Of a stretch of 64,000 nucleotides of DNA, positions 1-11,225 are shown piece after piece (the stretch's first letter is position 1; every line of letters starts with the position of its first letter). The DNA is from Vandiemenella viatica (taxonomy: Eukaryota > Arthropoda > Insecta > Orthoptera > Morabidae). The DNA lies in assembly GCA_031002005.1 (NCBI GenBank), contig CM061918.1, forward strand, positions 46,536,047-46,600,046. The letters are read 5' to 3'. A model generated the notes under the pieces. That model saw only the letters and a program-made list of their open reading frames with translations. It ran no database searches and was not told the origin of the DNA. Made by a program: the position numbers and the translations under genes.

Positions 1-299
1 GCAAATTATTTGCCTTGAATTTAAGGAAATGAAGAAAAATTAGTTTTTGAACAGAGGAAATCACAAGTGTTGCTGATTTAGTGCTAAAAACATGATAAAA
101 GAGCCATTAAGTGTCGAGTTCTACAAGGAACTCTACGTCTTGTAGTAACAGGTGTTCCCGTGTCGTGCAGTAGGGTAACGACGTAATATAGTAAAGGTGT
201 TTTATACGGCATGCCTCGCAGAGTGTTTGACATTCAATTTGTCGCTCCCTCGTGGGCACACTGTGAGTCTCTCTCGCCGACAGGTATTCGGCATGAATA
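1..299. other. Unassigned AT-rich sequence
   Basis: I see no gene, repeat pair or RNA structure here that I can support. Short open frames exist on both strands but have no recognisable family motif. It leads directly into a reverse transcriptase fragment, so part of it could be a decayed LINE. Confidence 0.4.
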
Positions 300-380
300 T
301 TGATAAGGCGACAGCGTGAGTGCCATATTGTGTCGGCTCCGCAAGGATCAGTACTGGGACCGGAGAAAATCTCCAGCCAT
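300..380 (+). pseudogene. LINE reverse transcriptase fragment
   Basis: In one plus-strand frame, about 330-363 reads VSAPQGSVLGP. This matches the conserved non-LTR retrotransposon reverse transcriptase motif (G)VPQGSVLGP, which lies before the FADD catalytic block. The frame then loses family resemblance. It stays open from a TTG at 300 to a stop near 491, but the downstream residues are not RT-like and no FADD motif follows. I read it as a small broken piece of a CR1- or Jockey-type LINE. The same motif occurs intact in the LINE-2 copy near 49.5 kb (minus strand). The call rests on this one motif. Confidence 0.45.
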
Positions 381-827
381 CACGCGCTAACAACATTACC
401 CACTAAAAAGAGAATAAATAATATAGAATGTCCCGACTCTTTCTTCTCTTTATGTACGTATTACATTGTAACATCCATACTGAACCAATGATTGCTGCTT
501 TTTTAATAATGATACTTCAGTCAGCGAGTTGTTACAATAATATTACAGCGAAAATACCTATCGTCAATTTTTTTCTTGACAAAATAGTAATAATGTTTCT
601 ATAGATCAACACAAATATATTTTAGATAAAAAAAATTAGCAGAATAGTAATATAATGGTATACAATATTCTTCTTTCTAAATTTAAATTTTAAATATATG
701 TTGTTAATATCGTTTGGAAATTTTAATGTAGTCGATGCGGAGACATGGGATAACTGTCTCCAGATATGATAACACACTAAGTGTAAAAAAAATTATATTA
801 ACTTTTGAAAAATTGGTTTTGGCTTAT
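381..827. other. Unassigned AT-rich sequence
   Basis: No coding or repeat signal I can support. Composition is strongly AT-rich with short A and T runs. Confidence 0.4.
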
Positions 828-930
828 GCTTATGGCTTTACGCCTCGTCAACATCGAGGTCATTAAGGAGGAAAAGGAGAGGGAGCAAGGAACTGGAAGG
901 AATTCGGCCATGGGCTTTTGAAGGAACCAG
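828..930 (-). repeat. SINE-A 3' fragment
   Basis: On the minus strand this carries the 3' half of the SINE-A family: the segment read on the plus strand as ggaattcggccatgg, followed by the tail region that reads ttatggctttacgcctcgtc on the plus strand. The tRNA-like head and the shared core are missing. Full copies are at 49,853-50,102 and 25,431-25,665. Confidence 0.7.
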
Positions 931-1700
931 AGGTGTATTCGACTGTTTTTACATTATTTTCTCTCTGTTTCTTTGACCACAGTCGGCGCAGAAACGATTG
1001 TTCGGATTTTCATAGAATTTTGATAACCGACCATTACGTGATCCATGAGTAAAATAAGGCATGTTTAATCTTGAGACCACGTTTGGAAAAAGAGAAATTA
1101 TCCGCACATTTGATTGTTGCACGTGCCTGCCGCAAGAAGTAAGTTACTTCTCGGGAATCGAATTGTCTTCTGTGGTTGAATATAACGAAGTGCGATTTAC
1201 CATGCTGATGCTGAATATTAAACCAAATTCGGTTGTGGTCATAATAAAGGGGCAAGATCCAGTGACAGTGGAAGTGCAGGTAAATAATATTGTTACAGAG
1301 AGAATAGTTAAACATCACGTTCATAAATGGTGATAAACGCTAACTTTTCCGTGCTGGTGAGTTATTAATTTTGAATGCAACTACGAGAACTGTGAGTTAA
1401 CGACTAAAATTTAATAATTTTCTGATATAGAAAGGCATACAGCTGAGGCCAAACAACAATTCGTTGATTTTATCCGGATGTGAGTCATAAAACCGCCACT
1501 GATTCGGCACTTGTTGCTTGGCGGACTTACCATTTTTGCGACAGAATACATGAGAAAGACATTAGTTTGGACATCCGCATACAGAAATGGTTGTACTTGT
1601 ACAATTTGAGTCTAACGTGGCTGCTTAACATACATGAGCAGTGGTTTGAATCATAACAGGTTACGAGAAGTATAGTGTGTACCTGCTACAATTAAGAGAC
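931..1700. other. Unassigned sequence with overlapping short open frames
   Basis: A 90-codon plus frame (1,061-1,333) and a 96-codon minus frame (1,034-1,324) overlap here. Neither resembles a family I know, and at most one could be real. The frames lack tell-tale codon bias, so chance is a fair explanation. The rest of the stretch holds nothing I can name. Confidence 0.3.
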
Positions 1701-1703
1701 TTA

Positions 1704-3642
1704 AGCCTTGAATACACTAGGGGGACAAATGGAGCGACATGCCGCGCAACATGCCGCGCGGCATGTCGCTGGACAACACCCGGGAACACTGCCGCGGAAC
1801 ATTTAGCAGACACACTAGTCAGTTGTTGCAGAAATGTTGCCCGAGGAGACTGCGTTGGTTAGTGCTGCGTACATACTTATATCAAGTAGTTCAGTTTCGT
1901 AGGACGTGTGTTCGATACGCATATAACAGAATTATTAACATTAAAAAATCAGGTATGTTAAGACGTAGATAAAAGAAAGAGACTCGAATGAGAAATTTTG
2001 TATCTGATTAAAAACAAATTAAATAAATTTATGTTTTAAATATTTAAAGATTACTTCTTATTATAAATGTGCCTAGTTTTTTCGACAAACTAAAAACAGG
2101 GATTTTGATGATAGTTCTTGAGGTTTAAATATTAAAATTCTCATGATTTTATTTAATTTCTTTAATTGTATTCAATATTTTTTTATGACAAAACTTCGCG
2201 AGCCACCACAAAGCCGTGCTTTTAACTAGTTTTAAATTGCCAGTCGCTTAATTTCCGCCCCTCGCGAGGGTGTCCCGGCCTCTTACCCTGTCACACCTAG
2301 GCGTTACTTCCTGCCACCTCTCAAATGCGATCCTAGACAGCTGACAGGCGTCCACAAAATCAGTATACATTCTTAGACAATATATTCTTGCGTAGAGGAA
2401 GGAAACGTAAAATTTATATGTTTCCTTACAAACTATTATATTAATAATTATTTATGCTGTTTCAGGATCCAGCTACTGCAAATGAATTGAAGGAAAAGGT
2501 TTGTGATTATGAAATATTTTGGAAATTCCACACATTGCCTTGGATCTATTGATGGGAAACACGTTTTGATTCAGGCTCCTTCCAATTCCGGCAGTGACTA
2601 TTTTAACTACAACGAACAATTTAGTATTGTCCTATTGGCTATTGTGTATGCCGGTTATAATTTTATTTATGCAAATTGTGATGTAAAAGGAAAATCTTCT
2701 GACAGTGGAGTGTTCAAAGAAACTGCTTTTTAATATAGCTCTGGCTGCTAATCAACTTAAGTGACCACATCCAGAGCCAGTACGATAAGCTGGACCAAAT
2801 ATGCCTTTCGTGTTGGTAGGAGACAGTGCTTTTGCATTGACCGAACATATAATGACGCAATCACGACGTGGGTACTACAAAGCGCATTTTCAACTACAGA
2901 CTATCAAGAGCAAGAAGAGTTGTAGAAAATGTGTTTGGAATCTTATGTGTCATATTTCGTATATTCCGTACACCAATAGCCCTCAGCGTGCAAATGCTGA
3001 AGTACTTGTAATGGCGTGTGTAAACATACATAATTTTTTAAGGCTCAATAGTCAGTCCAAATCACTGTACACTCCACATGGAACCTTTGATTCTGAAAAT
3101 ATGGATCACGAAATTGTGGAAGGATCATGGCGCAGAGAAATTGGATGTCATAATATGTTGATGCTAGAGGAAGACGTTATTCTGAATCTGTTATGGAAAT
3201 AAGAAACAATTTTGCTGAATATTTTGTAAATGAACAAGGAAGTGTTTCCTGGCAGAATAATTTTTAAACATAATTATGAGATAAAAAAAAACACCCTAGC
3301 ATATAACAACTATTTTAGCACTGTACCAGTAGAATCAGATAATCAAGGTTTGAAGTGTCCCACAACAACCCATAATTCTAGTACAGCTCGATTAGGTGAA
3401 GCACCATTTCGTTTTCCCTCAGCACTGACATAGCACGCTGCGTACACGACTACACTCGGGTACAAATGTCGCGGGACTGACGCGATGTTTTCGCTCTGGA
3501 AGCGGCAACACACAACATGCCCCGCGGCACGTAAATGTCGCGCAAATTGTTGCACACAACATTGTGGGACAGCGGGGAACGTTGCAGCGCCACCCAGACT
3601 CGGTGTTGCGCGTCAGATTTGTCCCCTAGTGTATCCGGGCCT
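1704..3642 (+). mobile_element. PIF/Harbinger-type DNA transposon, decayed
   Basis: The ends are inverted. The left end carries tacactagggggacaaat (about 1,713-1,730) and the right end carries atttgtcccctagtgta (about 3,618-3,634). Both are flanked by the direct repeat TTA (1,701-1,703 and 3,643-3,645). A 3-bp TWA-type duplication is the PIF/Harbinger hallmark. Just inside the ends are GC-rich palindromic motifs such as ccgcgcggcatgtcgc (about 1,756) with relatives near 3,520, possible subterminal transposase binding sites. Inside lies a broken DDE_Tnp_4 transposase (2,503-3,202). I see no intact Myb/MADF accessory gene, which autonomous members usually carry. At 1.94 kb it is short for an autonomous element. 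Confidence 0.85.
2503..3202 (+). pseudogene. Harbinger DDE_Tnp_4 transposase remnant
   Basis: This would be the catalytic half of a PIF/Harbinger transposase, a nuclear enzyme that cuts and pastes the surrounding element. The first open piece (2,503-2,733) contains LGSIDGKHVLIQ, then FNYNEQFSIVLLAIV and SDSGVFKETAF, the order seen in DDE_Tnp_4 domains, with the first catalytic Asp in SIDGKH. After a stop and frame change, a second piece (2,801-3,202) opens with FVLVGDSAF, carrying the second Asp, and ends with ACVNIHNFLR, matching the family's A..LHNFL C-terminal motif. The usual third-acid region (R..VENAFG) has decayed to [10 protein letters not shown]. Stops and shifts separate the pieces and the N-terminal part is missing, so it cannot make active enzyme. 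Confidence 0.85.
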
Positions 3643-3645
3643 TTA

Positions 3646-4351
3646 GTTGCTTTGCTTATATTCGGGGTTCAACGTTTTGTTATACGGTATTAATCGACCA
3701 ACAGTTTAGCAACTTCAAGTCAGATACTATGCCAGAAGAACACTCTTTGTCTCTCTACGCCGAACGTGCGAATTAAAATTTACTAACAGATCGATGACAA
3801 ATTCACTTTACTAAAATACGTTGAACCTGCAGACTGCGCGCACCTCAATAGATCGGCAGTTTCCGGAGAGTATCGATAACCCCCGGAGTGTTAGTTGCAT
3901 TTGCTGCCACCACAGCTCTGCTCGGCTGATCAGGAAATTTAAAATAAATAACTGAGTTTAGATTTGTTTACACTTCATTGTCAGCTGATGAAGAAGTAAC
4001 TGCACACAAATACGAAGGACCAAAAAAAAAACAAAGTATTACTACACGAGGCAGAGATACTGTATATGCGAGGTTCGTTTAAATTTGTTTAAAGGAAATA
4101 TTTGTTAAGAAAGGAAAATATAAGCTATCACAATTAAATAACATGCCTACGAGAATAAGGAATGAACAAGGCAACCATTGACTGAATAATGATAACAATA
4201 GGTCATTAAACTATAAATTCCTGAAAGAGACGGATCAAAGTGGCTTGCTACAGAGTAAGCCTGTCAAAAGTATTTTAATAAACCAAATCGACCGTGCGAG
4301 AAAATTTGGAGAAGGACCTTATTTCGTCTCTGTTTGGGAATATGCCAGGAA

Positions 4352-4354
<3 letters not shown>
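3646..4354. other. Unassigned sequence
   Basis: No gene or repeat that I can support. A GC-richer patch at about 3,830-3,930 includes a tatcgata palindrome but shows no coding frame. Confidence 0.35.

Positions 4355-4389
<35 letters not shown>
4355..4389 (+). repeat. (AC)n microsatellite
   Basis: About 17 uninterrupted AC units follow a short A run, with a further imperfect cacaca stretch after a single break. It creates a spurious poly-CV reading frame on the minus strand. Confidence 0.97.
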
Positions 4390-4391
<2 letters not shown>

Positions 4392-4640
4392 CACACACCG
4401 GGAGAGGTATTGGGGCAGTGAGCGATTCATTTAACACCAAATTTGAGCATTCATTTGCCATCAGGTAGAGCATTTTGTCCGAAATTAATGGAAATGTGAT
4501 GCTAAAATCTCCGTGGAAAATGAAAATAATGCCCGTGATAACAAGTTAAAATTTCTGTATTCTCCGAGCGCAGAAGTACCCCCAGAGCACCAAACCAGAC
4601 TGATTCTCCTAGACTTCTACAAAACTTCGAAACAACATGA

Positions 4641-4925
4641 GTGGGCGTCCATTAATTACGTGAACTCAAATTGGGGGGGGGGAATTCTTACCAAATCTCA
4701 TCGAGGGGGGGGGAGAGGGTCCATGGAAATCCTCACGTCAAATTTTATTTCAGATTGCTGCCTTTTAAACGACAGTAGAGCTAAAAAAATTATCCAAAAT
4801 TACAAGGGTTATCTGACTGTAAAAGGAGGGGGGGGGGGGAGTCCTACCAGATCTCACCAAGTCTCACGAGAGAGAGAGGGTCCGGATTTAGGAAAAAACA
4901 CCTCACATAATTAATGTTCACCCCC
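4641..4925 (+). mobile_element. G-run MITE, copy 1
   Basis: The left end reads gggcgtccattaattacgtg and the right end carries the imperfect inverse (cctcacataattaatgttc). A TGA repeat flanks it (4,638-4,640 and 4,926-4,928). The body has G runs of 9-10 on the plus strand and repeated phrases of the type aatctcac. No coding capacity. The inverted ends and 3-bp duplication suggest a non-autonomous Harbinger-like element. Related copies: 13,162-13,602 (opposite strand), 15,927-16,310 and 24,622-24,898. Confidence 0.75.
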
Positions 4926-4928
4926 TGA

Positions 4929-5240
4929 TGGAAGCACGAGTTGCGGCGCATTACTGATTGTTGTAACCTATCCTATACTATCCTGACCTTAACACGAGTT
5001 ATAGTAACGACAAAGCCTTCCAGAAAGAAATTACTCCTGTATCTTTACTTTTTTAAGCAAATATCGAGCGTTTACTTTCGATGACTGTGTCTTAAAATAG
5101 TTATCAGTTTACTTTGATCTTAATATGTCTTGGTAGTCGTTTCCAGCCAGGACAATAACATCTTAGGCCATCTTTTGCTTTACATAAACCATGGTGATAG
5201 CTCTCGGGTTACACTTCCAATATTCCTAGCTCTTGGCTCT
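4929..5240. other. Unassigned sequence
   Basis: Nothing recognised. It ends at the TA target site of the mariner element. Confidence 0.4.
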
Positions 5241-5242
5241 TA

Positions 5243-5918
5243 CAAGGGGTGCTCAAATGAAAAGGTACGAAATGACATAAAGACGTAACAGTTGAATATT
5301 TGCATATTACGCCATGGGAGAACGTAGCGAGACATCTCGGGATGCGATTGGAGTCTGTGACTGGGATCGGAGCATGCGCGGGCGCCCGCATACGCAGTAG
5401 AGAGCAGAGGCTCTTATCAAAAGCGGCGTCCAAATGATGCGGTAGTCCATATGAGGACAGGATTACGTACAGGTGGGGGATGTGTACTGTGAGACTCTCC
5501 GACGCCTACGCAGGTCCCTCAAGAACAAAAGACCGGGGCTGCTCACGGAGGGTGTGGTTCTGCTCCATGATAACGCGCGTCCACACGTCTCCAGAGTCAC
5601 ACACATGGAACTGGCCAAGTTCAAGTGGGAGACGTTGGACCATCCGCCCTACAATCCGGACATGTCGCCCTGCGATTTCCATGTGTTTGGTCTACTGAAG
5701 AAACACCTGAAAGGGAAGCGCTTCAACTCGGACGACGTACTCAAGGACGCTGTGAAGGACTGGGTCTCGTCACGGCCACGGGAATTCTGGGAACAAGGAA
5801 TCCTGCGGCTTTTTCATCAGTGGGATCCTTGTGTTCACGCCTATGGTGTATATTTTGAATAAAATCTACATTTGTACCCACCGTGTCGTTTCGTACCTTT
5901 TCATTTGATCACCCCTTG
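5243..5918 (+). mobile_element. Mariner-type transposon with internal deletion
   Basis: Terminal inverted repeats of about 34 bp begin caaggggtgctcaaatgaaa on the left, and the right end is its reverse complement with about two mismatches. The target duplication is TA (5,241-5,242 and 5,919-5,920), as expected for Tc1/mariner. The element is 676 bp, roughly half a typical 1.3-kb mariner, because the N-terminal part of the transposase is missing. The remaining coding part is 5,473-5,862. It is likely mobilised, if at all, by a full-length relative elsewhere. Confidence 0.93.
5473..5862 (+). pseudogene. Mariner DD34D transposase, C-terminal half
   Basis: The 129-codon open frame contains LLHDNARPHVS, which holds the second catalytic Asp, then HPPYNPDMSPCDFH with the third Asp. 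I count 34 residues between these two Asp, the DD34D signature of the mariner family (usual motif YSPDLAPSDYH). The C-terminus ending in W..C....G.YFE also matches. The first catalytic Asp and the helix-turn-helix DNA-binding domain are absent, deleted with the left half of the element. The frame opens at a GTG with no real start context. The frame itself is uninterrupted, so the deletion is probably young relative to the Harbinger relic upstream. Confidence 0.92.
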
Positions 5919-5920
5919 TA

Positions 5921-6589
5921 CGTTATCTACCTATCTATATCTCTAAAACGAAAATCGGATGTATTGATCTTATAAAAACTCGGAAACTACGTAGCAGATT
6001 TTGGTGGAGTTTTCACCTTTTTAAAGCTTAGAATCTCAATTCAGTTGTTTGGCGTGTCTTTTGTTTCAATGTTAAATAACGAATGAGCATTAAATGAAAT
6101 TCTGAACGTATGATGACAAATACCAAAGATGGAAGGATTAGATGTTCCATACCTCGCACTAAACACACAATTACAATGTCTCTGACCATAGCCTTTAATG
6201 AAAGCAATAAGATAACTTTACAATAATAACTATTTTTCACACTAAACAGAACTTAAAGTATTGTTTCCTTCATATTCGGGATATTCAATTTTTAAATGCC
6301 ATAGATAGCCGTAAAAACAACAGAGATTTTCTTTAAGCAATCTCTGGCCTTCAGCATTAGTCTTCTGTTTACGATAATATTATTCCGGATTCACTTTTGA
6401 TATTTGTATAAACGGCTGAATCAGCGGAGTTAAAGTATCTGGCGTTTCGAGCAAAAAGTATATCCATGCACTTCACAATTGAATCAAATGAGAGTTTCTA
6501 ACATAATCTAGCGTTATTCAGTAATGTAGTAATGCAATTTCGTAACCAAATTAACGAAGCTTGATATACATGAATCTTATCGGACGAAT
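5921..6589. other. Possible Helitron-like body
   Basis: AT-rich, with no gene. The phrase ctatctatatctctaaaacg right after the mariner and the text leading to the 6,756 terminus are of the kind often found in non-autonomous Helitrons, but I cannot fix a 5' end. Confidence 0.3.
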
Positions 6590-6756
6590 GAAAATGGTGC
6601 ACGAGCAAATAAACTTCAACCCACCCGTTTCTTGGTAGGGGGCGGGTGAATCTAGGTTTGCTTTAATTCTGAAAAAAGTTGGCGTGAATTTTAAGAAACT
6701 TTCTACAAATGTTTCTCTACGCAAACTATATTGGGCAACGCCGGGAACTCAGCTAG
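6590..6756 (+). mobile_element. Helitron-like 3' end
   Basis: The segment finishes with gggcaacgccgggaactc then agctag followed by T. A short GC hairpin a few bases before CTAG, with insertion 5' of a T, is the usual Helitron 3' terminus (CTRR). The hairpin here is degenerate (ggg..ccggg rather than cccgg..ccggg). No Rep/helicase coding sequence is visible, so it would be non-autonomous. Confidence 0.42.
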
Positions 6757-7214
6757 TTTGAACTAAAACCCTTATACTACTTTGTGTTTCCATTTTTATA
6801 CCCTACTTACAGATACTCGTTGATCACGTTATCATCGATAACTTCGTAAGTTAAGCCGAACACTATTTTTATTTCACTATTTTTCATACTAATAAGACGT
6901 TTCATCCATGTGTGACATATCCGTTTAAGCTGTAGTAAATTTTATATAATTCAGTTGACATCTCCGCTAGCAATCCAGTTAATTGATTCATGGCAACTGT
7001 ATCACCACACAATACTAGTATCTGTCTTCTTTCTTGTCTTTATATTTATTACTTTATTTCAGATCCAAATCTTTGACTTTATACTTGTAAAATAGCACTA
7101 CTATCGTACGGCTAAAATTCATAAAACAACTAAATACATTATTTTATATTTATGGTTCTTAATACATAGACGTGACGTATAACCGCTAAATAGTTCTTGT
7201 CTATTTCGATCGTT
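6757..7214. other. Unassigned AT-rich sequence
   Basis: No feature recognised. Confidence 0.4.
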
Positions 7215-7420
7215 AATGCGCTTAGTGAATGCCTTGGGAGGACGCGGGTTCGAATCTCCGTACGGCCATCCGGATTTGAGATATGTATAATTTATCCAAA
7301 TTACTCCAGGCGAATGCTGGGATGGTTCATTCAAAATGCCATGCACGAATTCCTTACCGTTCCTCGCCCCCTGTCTTATAGCGCCTATACTGACCTTGAC
7401 GTCGACTGAGCAAAAATAAA
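7215..7420 (+). repeat. SINE-A copy
   Basis: The 3' half of the tRNA-like head survives, with a B-box match gggttcgaatctc near 7,244. The shared core follows (ccaaattactccaggcgaat, about 7,294-7,313), then the ccttgacgtcgac tail box. The A-box half of the head is decayed. Diverged and old. Confidence 0.8.
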
Positions 7421-7795
7421 TCTGTATGTGTGTAAAAACTGAGTACTTGTTGGTCTTCAATGTCAGGTCTGCCAATGTTTCGTATAACATCTGCTAAAGT
7501 GGAGATATTACAGCCAGAAAAGAAAAACGAATAAGAATAAGTGATAAACGTACAGAAATAAAGATGAAATTCTACAGAAACAATTCTTATAAAAAATACA
7601 GCCGTGTCTCGGGGTGGTTTTTGGTGACGAAAAGTTATGAGAACCTGTTCTGAACTAACTCTGCACTCTACAATTTGTATTCGCATCACTTTCTTAAACA
7701 GAATGGTTTATTTTCTTGCAAGAAGCTTTCAGAATGTTATCAAATTTGAAATACGTCATTTATGCTGCATATGATCAGATTTTGTATATTAATTG
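7421..7795. other. Unassigned sequence
   Basis: Open frames on the minus strand (about 110-120 codons) overlap the SINE and have no family resemblance. Nothing else is visible. Confidence 0.35.
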
Positions 7796-8646
7796 AATAA
7801 CTCTTAATTTAATTGCGATGGTGTGCATGCTACGATGGTAATTCCCTGTCAACTAATTACGCCTTTTTTTTATTTTTTAAATTATCTTATATAATTTGAG
7901 TGTTAATTACTCTTCCATGTACTTTTGTGATTTTTAAATTTTAGTTTTTTACTCCTTCAGCGTTTTTGATGAATTATTCATCACTTAACTTCGTAATTTG
8001 TTCCAATCCCTAACTCCATTACCCACAGAAGAAAATTTTCCCACTCCCTTATGCATGAAATCGAGTGCCAGTTTGTGGTCATGATCATTTTTTCCCTTCA
8101 ATGCACTGTTCCTAAATATTTAACCAATATCCCTTCAAGCCCCATTACTTACGTATGTCTTGTACTACACTCCCAGCACTCTCTTCAGCCTCCTCCTGTC
8201 TTCCAATTACTCCCAATCCTGATCCTTTATCATTTAAGATACTGACTGGGTCCTGCGATAATTTCCACAAACGAACCGTGATGCTCTTCTTTGGACACCC
8301 TTCAGATGCTGTCTTTGATACCCAAAATGTGGGTCCCAAACGACACCACTATATTCAACCAATGGTCTGAGCAAAGTTTAGTAAGCCACTTCATTAATAT
8401 CTCTGATACATCTTCTCGTCACCTTCTCCAGCAAATGTAGGATTTTTCAACCTTATCCTACCACCTGCCCAATGTGCTCTGCCCAGTTGAGTTTATTACC
8501 AAACGTAATGCCAAGATATTTACACCTCAAGCTTTCAACAAGCATTTCGACCCCACCCTATAATCATAAAAAATCTTTAAGTTTTTATCTGTGTACATAA
8601 TAAGCTGACTCTTCTTGGCATTTATATTCATTCCATGCTGACATGC
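7796..8646 (-). pseudogene. LINE-2 family relic (CR1/L2-like), 3' end
   Basis: Read on the minus strand, this lines up along its length with the better copies at 48,528-49,640 and 62,648-63,293. At its 5' side (about 8,620) it encodes a form of MKINAKKSQLI, and it ends with the family's 3' terminus (taatttaattgcgatgg on the plus strand near 7,803). Many stops and indels break it. The family encodes an endonuclease and reverse transcriptase; only the region after the FADD motif is here. It is the most diverged sizeable copy of this family in the window. Confidence 0.8.
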
Positions 8647-10019
8647 ACTGAGTTTTATTAATGTCATGCATCACCAAACGTGCATTTTAAGGTACTATCG
8701 AACGAATTCGAAGACCAAAACGAATTCACAACCCCCTAAATCTGCAGCAGTCTTTTATCCATTTAGGCCTTTAAATATGACGCAGATGCCACGTCTAACA
8801 TCCAAGACACACATGTTACGTCACAAAGTAAGGTTTCCAAGCATTCCGACAGCGTGTTCAGGATGAAGTATAGTATCCAGGGACAAAAATATCTACAGCC
8901 AAAGAAAATTTGCTCTGTTGAAGTAATAGAAGCCCATCAGTTTGAACTGAACATTGCTTTCTCAACCATGTGCAGGAAGATCTTGCTCTTGGTCATAGAG
9001 CGCAACAGTAGTGCCATCTATGAAAAGTGGAATTTCACGAAACTTTAGGGAAACATTAGTCTCTACAGACAAATATGGTTTTTCAGATAGTGTTTATTTG
9101 TTAATATGCACTTTGTTACAGAACAAATGAACCACATTCGTCACAATGCTGTAACAGTATATTCAGATTACATCAGGAAAAATTACCGGCGATTTTAGAT
9201 TCGTGGCTGGAGCGTGTAGATGGTATCTTTGGCGTGAAATGTGGGCGAAAATGGTAGTCTATACTGTTAATATTGTACCATGTGGTAAAAGGTCATATAG
9301 CATCATATCTAAAGAACATTTCATTTTGCTTTAATGAAAATTTTTTCTCCAAAGGTATGGCCAGAGGAACGTGTGTCACAAATTTCAAGCGAAGAGCACA
9401 ATTCCTTCTTACCCGGTTCTTATTTTACCGTCGCCGTTAATTTGTCATTACGACTTAGAAAAATATAGTAGTTTTCATTTCCATAGCTCCACTCCCATTT
9501 TCTAAGATAGAATTTTCCAATCACAGCATTATTAAGAGTTTATCCACATATAATTGGCCGTCTGTATTTTCTCTTCGTCTCTGCGCGTCCCTTGTTCTGA
9601 GAATTACACTTCGGAACTTGTTCACCCCCGGATAGTTTAAATTGGCTCTACTCATTTTCAGGGAATTTCTTGTTCTATTTTTAAACTGAGTTCTTCGTAC
9701 CGCTGTGCCCCAAGGATCAAGGCAGACGCTGTTCTTGGCGAGGCCCTTTGATTGGCTCCAGCAAGTCGCAGCACCTCCCCTCACTTTCGTTCTATTCATA
9801 GATAACACGCAACATCAAACAGGACTTATTTTTCTTACTCTGGGTGACTGTGCTGAATTTCCCCATTTATAGAAAGTCTGCTTTTCATTTCTATATATTG
9901 CAAGGGTGTTATTTCGGAATCGTTCAAGAATATTCCATTAGAAATTTACAACACTCGTCTTCGCTGTACTTATTTTTATTAAAAAAAACTCTTCCGGGAA
10001 TCTGGGCTACATAATAAGG
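8647..10019. other. Unassigned sequence
   Basis: No supported gene. A minus frame of 95 codons at 9,521-9,808 has no family resemblance. On the plus strand near 9,705 a phrase reading AVPQGS recalls the reverse transcriptase motif but lacks the rest, so I do not call it. Confidence 0.35.
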
Positions 10020-11035
10020 AGGATGAAAAGATTATTTGCCAATGATGCTATTATTTATCGTGAAATCGAAACCCAGGATGACTGCGCTTTGTTACAAAAT
10101 GAAATTATGAAAATAATTGCGTGGTGTAAAGACTGGCAGTTGGAGTTAAACGCTAAAAAGTGCCAAGTCATGCGTGTAAGTAAAAATGTGACACCATTTA
10201 GCTCTGAATATACTGTTAATGGCACTATCCTTAGAACAGTAGATTCTGCCAAATACCTAGGGGTAACAATTCGTAATGATTTGTCGTGGAATGAGCATAT
10301 CGAGAATGTAATTGGAAAAAGCAAATCGTATGCTCCGATTTCTAGGTCGTAATTTAAAAAACAATGCCCTCCGGAAGTTAAATCGATTGCGTACAAGTCA
10401 CTAGTGCGTCCTCACTTAGAATATTGTTGGTCAGTATCGCGTCCCCATCAAAAGGGATTTATGGAGGCATTAGAGAGGGTCCACAGAAGGGCCGCCCGAT
10501 TCGTGACCGGTATATGTAGTTGGAGGGAAAGCGTAAGTGCGAATTTGAAGGAGTTAGGTTGGGAAGACCTGGAACACCGAAGGCGTTTCTCTCGACAGAA
10601 GTTAATTGAAAAATTCACTACTGACATTTTTCGGAATGACAGCAAACAAAACAAGCAACACTCGTATCTCGGAATGACCGTGAAAATAAGATAAGAGAAA
10701 TCATAGCCAGAACCGATTCATTTCTGTACTAATTTTTCCCACGAGCGATTAGAGAATGGAATAGAAAGGTTTTACCGGGCGAGTAAACTTAAAATCCGAC
10801 AGGAGTAGCTTTCGGTAAAGCACTCCGGCCATCCTGATCTGGGTTTTTCATGGTTTTCCCGGATCACTCCAGGCGAATGCTGGGATGGTTCCTCACAATA
10901 GCCCATGGGCGTCTCCTGCCACATCCCGTATATCCCTTCCAAACTATTACCCTTTCGGATAGGTGCAATGCACTCTCCGCCACACACTTTTAGTGAATCG
11001 CGGAGTAATGATAATAGTAATAATAATAATAATAG
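10020..11035 (+). mobile_element. LINE-1 family (CR1-like) 5'-truncated copy
   Basis: The coding relic is followed by a 3' untranslated region and a tail of irregular taa/tag triplets (10,998-11,035), which replaces poly-A in this family. The 3' region contains a block (tcactccaggcgaatgctgg, about 10,863-10,882) almost identical to the core of the SINE-A family. The end sequence cactctccgccacacac then gaatcgcggagtaatg recurs in inverted form near 17,950 and 19,300, so the 3' boundary is well supported. Confidence 0.87.
10023..10720 (+). pseudogene. LINE-1 family reverse transcriptase, C-terminal part
   Basis: The reading runs in three frame-shifted pieces. The first (10,023-10,352) opens with FANDAIIYREI, a mutated FADD catalytic motif (first D of DD now N), then LNAKKCQVM and KYLGVTIRNDLSWNEHI. 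The second (10,404-10,694) has MRPHLEYCWSV and RVHRRAARFVTGI, the motif order of CR1/L2-type LINEs after the polymerase site. A third short piece continues to about 10,720 with IIARTDSFLY. The lost catalytic Asp and two frame breaks make it inactive. The 5' endonuclease and most of the palm domain are missing, as is usual for 5'-truncated copies. Relatives: 17,930-18,722 and 19,258-19,938. Confidence 0.88.
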
Positions 11036-11225
11036 AGTAAAAAGTTGAAAATATGTTTTAAAAATACAAAGGGTTAATTAAGAGAGCTGTATATTTTTCT
11101 GTTAGTACATTATACTGTAATTATTACACAAATAAAATAATATTGTGAGAAAACTAAAGAATGATATATGTTTTTTTTTTCGAAAACATAAATGTATGTC
11201 ATTGCCCCGTTCTTCCCCATTCCCG

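Noticed and set aside
1061..1333. 90-codon frame as a host gene
   Set aside because: Overlaps an equally long opposite frame, has no recognised domain and no splice or promoter context.
4264..4473. 69-codon minus frame
   Set aside because: Its middle is the translation of the (AC)n microsatellite; no protein family.
9700..9730. Reverse transcriptase motif AVPQGS
   Set aside because: Six residues only, with no VLGP after it and no family sequence on either side.
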